From positions 1 to 58,209 of the forward strand of contig JADKHH010000016.1 of the NCBI GenBank assembly GCA_016721905.1: DNA of 58,209 nucleotides, in the 5' to 3' direction. This DNA comes from Candidatus Opimibacter skivensis. Its GTDB lineage: Bacteria > Bacteroidota > Bacteroidia > Chitinophagales > Saprospiraceae. Position numbers and translations under genes: made by a program. Positions 56,681-58,209 of the stretch are shown piece after piece. How positions within the stretch are numbered: position 1 is the stretch's first letter; every line of letters starts with the position of its first letter. The notes beneath the pieces were generated by a model that was given only the letters and a program-made list of their open reading frames with translations, was not told where the DNA came from and ran no database searches.

Positions 56681-58069
56681 ATGGAAAAACAAAAGATCAA
56701 GCACTCCTGGGCGGAACCCTATAAAATCAAGATGGTGGAGTTGCTCAAGATGACCACGCTGGCACAACGAAAAAAAGCGATTGCTGCCGCTGGTTATAAC
56801 ACCTTCCTCCTCAAATCTGAAGATGTCTACATCGACTTATTGACTGACAGTGGCACCAGCGCCATGAGTGACCGCCAGTGGTCAGGCATGATGCTCGGTG
56901 ATGAGGCATACGCGGGGAGTGCTAATTTCTATCACCTCGAAGAAACAGTAAGGGATGTCTATGGATATAAATATGTGATCCCTACCCACCAGGGGCGCGG
57001 AGCAGAAAATATCCTGTCTAAGACGATGATCAAAAAAGGGGATATCATACCTGGCAACATGTACTTCACCACTACCCGACTCCACCAGGAACTCGCGGGT
57101 GGGCAGTTTCATGATGTGATCATCGATGAAGCTCATGATGCAGAAAACCAACATCCATTCAAAGGCAATGTCGACCTGAATAAACTGGATGTCCTCGTCA
57201 AGAAATATGGTGCTGATAAAATTCCCTACATCTGCGTTGCGGTCACAGTCAATATGGCCGGAGGTCAGCCTGTGGCTATGCAAAACATGAAGGACCTCAG
57301 GAAATACACCAAAAAGCATGGTATCAAAATCATCCTCGACATGACACGCGTGGCAGAGAATGCTTTCTTTATCCAGCAAAAAGAAGAGGGATATGCCAAG
57401 CACTCCATCCGGTCAATCGTCAAGGAAATCTGCAGTTATACAGATGGCGCCACCATGAGCGCGAAGAAAGATGCCCTCGTCAATATCGGCGGCTTCCTGG
57501 CACTCAATGACAAGGATGCCTATGAAGAAGCGAGCAATCTTGTTGTAGTGTATGAAGGTCTTCACACGTACGGCGGACTGGCCGGACGTGATATGGAAGC
57601 GATGGCTATTGGCATTGAAGAATCTGTTTCTGATGCACACATGAAAGCCCGTATCGGCCAGGTCATCTATCTGGGCGAGCAACTTAGGAATTTTGGTATT
57701 CCGATCACCGAACCCATCGGAGGTCATGGCATCTTCCTGGATGCAAAACGTTTCCTGCCCCATCTGGATCAGGATAAGTTTCCTGCACAGGCCCTCGCTG
57801 CTGAATTATACATCGATAGCGGTGTGCGTTCGATGGAAAGAGGTGTGGTATCCGCTGGTCGCAATCCGAAGACCGGGAAAAACTATTATCCGAAGCTTGA
57901 GTTGGTCAGACTGACGATACCACGTCGCGTGTACACACAGGCGCACATGGATGTGATTGCTGAGTCAGTAGAGAATGTGTTTGTACACAGGAATAAGATC
58001 AAGGGTCTCAAGATGATCCATGAGCCGAAGTATCTGAGGTTTTTCCAGGCGCGCTTTGCAAAACTGTGA
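56681..58069 (+). CDS. Tyrosine phenol-lyase
   Basis: The 462-residue product follows the same beta-eliminating lyase pattern as the tryptophanase but matches tyrosine phenol-lyase (L-tyrosine to phenol, pyruvate and ammonia). It has GNMYFTTTRLHQ with Thr at residue 130, equivalent to Thr124 of the Citrobacter enzyme, and SGVRSMERGVVSAGRNPKTG with the Arg equivalent to Arg381, which binds the phenol group. The PLP lysine lies in DGATMSAKKDALVNIGGF. Other shared blocks are HQGRGAENIL and FKGNVDLNKLD. No signal peptide, so cytosolic. The gene is divergent from tnaA, with 234 bases between starts. Its stop codon TGA is the first base group of the octamer array that follows. The exact substrate is inferred from these residues. 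Confidence 0.9.
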   Translation: MEKQKIKHSWAEPYKIKMVELLKMTTLAQRKKAIAAAGYNTFLLKSEDVYIDLLTDSGTSAMSDRQWSGMMLGDEAYAGSANFYHLEETVRDVYGYKYVIPTHQGRGAENILSKTMIKKGDIIPGNMYFTTTRLHQELAGGQFHDVIIDEAHDAENQHPFKGNVDLNKLDVLVKKYGADKIPYICVAVTVNMAGGQPVAMQNMKDLRKYTKKHGIKIILDMTRVAENAFFIQQKEEGYAKHSIRSIVKEICSYTDGATMSAKKDALVNIGGFLALNDKDAYEEASNLVVVYEGLHTYGGLAGRDMEAMAIGIEESVSDAHMKARIGQVIYLGEQLRNFGIPITEPIGGHGIFLDAKRFLPHLDQDKFPAQALAAELYIDSGVRSMERGVVSAGRNPKTGKNYYPKLELVRLTIPRRVYTQAHMDVIAESVENVFVHRNKIKGLKMIHEPKYLRFFQARFAKL

Positions 58070-58209
58070 GAGAGTAAGAGAGTGAGAGAGTGAGAGAGTA
58101 AGAGAGTGAGAGAGTGAGAGAGTGAGAGAGTAAGAGAGTGAGAGGGTAAGAGGTTAGGAGGTTAAGAGAGTAAGAAGGTTAGGAGGTTAAGAGATTAGAA
58201 GGTTAGATA
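58067..58209. repeat. (A/G)AGAGAGT octamer repeat decaying into GAGGTTAAGAGGTTAG
   Basis: The array begins inside the TGA stop of the tyrosine phenol-lyase gene, with regular RAGAGAGT units to about 58140. It then changes to less regular TAAGAGGTTAGGAGGTTAAG units up to the window edge. Confidence 0.85.

Overview
The window looks like chromosomal DNA from a Bacteroidota bacterium, most likely of the Saprospiria/Chitinophagia type; the exact genus cannot be read from the sequence. The evidence is the many secreted proteins that end in type IX secretion (T9SS) sorting domains (type A in the Omp28-like, choice-of-anchor-like, propeller and Fn3 proteins; type B 'gliding-motility-associated' in two giant adhesins), several ORF6N genes, a histidine kinase with a periplasmic propeller and Y_Y_Y domain, 'SAQ' signal-peptide ends, and the absence of strong Shine-Dalgarno sites. 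No rRNA, tRNA, CRISPR array or transposase was seen.

Layout. (1) 1-8317, minus strand: remnants of one very large gene (possibly more than one) broken by many indels, with an OmpA-like segment; it runs off the left edge. (2) 9-14.5 kb: a PQQ-type sugar dehydrogenase lipoprotein, small membrane proteins, a thioredoxin-like lipoprotein, a secreted Hcp-like protein and a DUF2721 protein, with hairpin-forming intergenic repeats. (3) 14.5-30.5 kb: a surface/sensing block. A histidine kinase is followed on the same strand by two tandem-duplicated ~1,400-residue adhesins (one with a frameshift). Divergently lie a YadA-head-like repeat protein with an S74 autochaperone and a NarL/LuxR response regulator, the likely partner of the kinase. 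(4) 30.5-41.6 kb: more T9SS cargo, a second thioredoxin-like lipoprotein, a YahK-type zinc alcohol dehydrogenase, an orphan ExbD and a nine-repeat Fn3 protein. (5) 41.9-46.5 kb: three related ORF6N copies (one intact, one truncated, one dead), two carrying the same long palindrome, around a 609-codon protein of unknown function and a cupin. (6) 46.6-58 kb: metabolism. A sodium/solute symporter, an SDR-like protein without the usual Tyr, a hicAB pair with broken toxin gene, pyruvate phosphate dikinase, a norCB-like pair with frameshifted norB, and divergent tryptophanase and tyrosine phenol-lyase genes.

Possible teamwork (inference). Tryptophanase and tyrosine phenol-lyase release pyruvate and ammonia from Trp/Tyr, and pyruvate phosphate dikinase could turn that pyruvate into PEP. 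The kinase/regulator pair may control the neighbouring adhesins.

A striking property is the intergenic DNA: many spacers hold their own low-complexity 'word' repeat (GGCTRA hexamers, RAGAGAGT octamers, GTGAAAAGTGAAGA, TCAACTCA, ATAAGCTT) or a long near-perfect palindrome. Some abut start or stop codons, and one forms the hydrophobic core of a signal peptide. Several frameshifts are single-base changes in very short runs, so residual sequencing error must be ruled out before calling them mutations.
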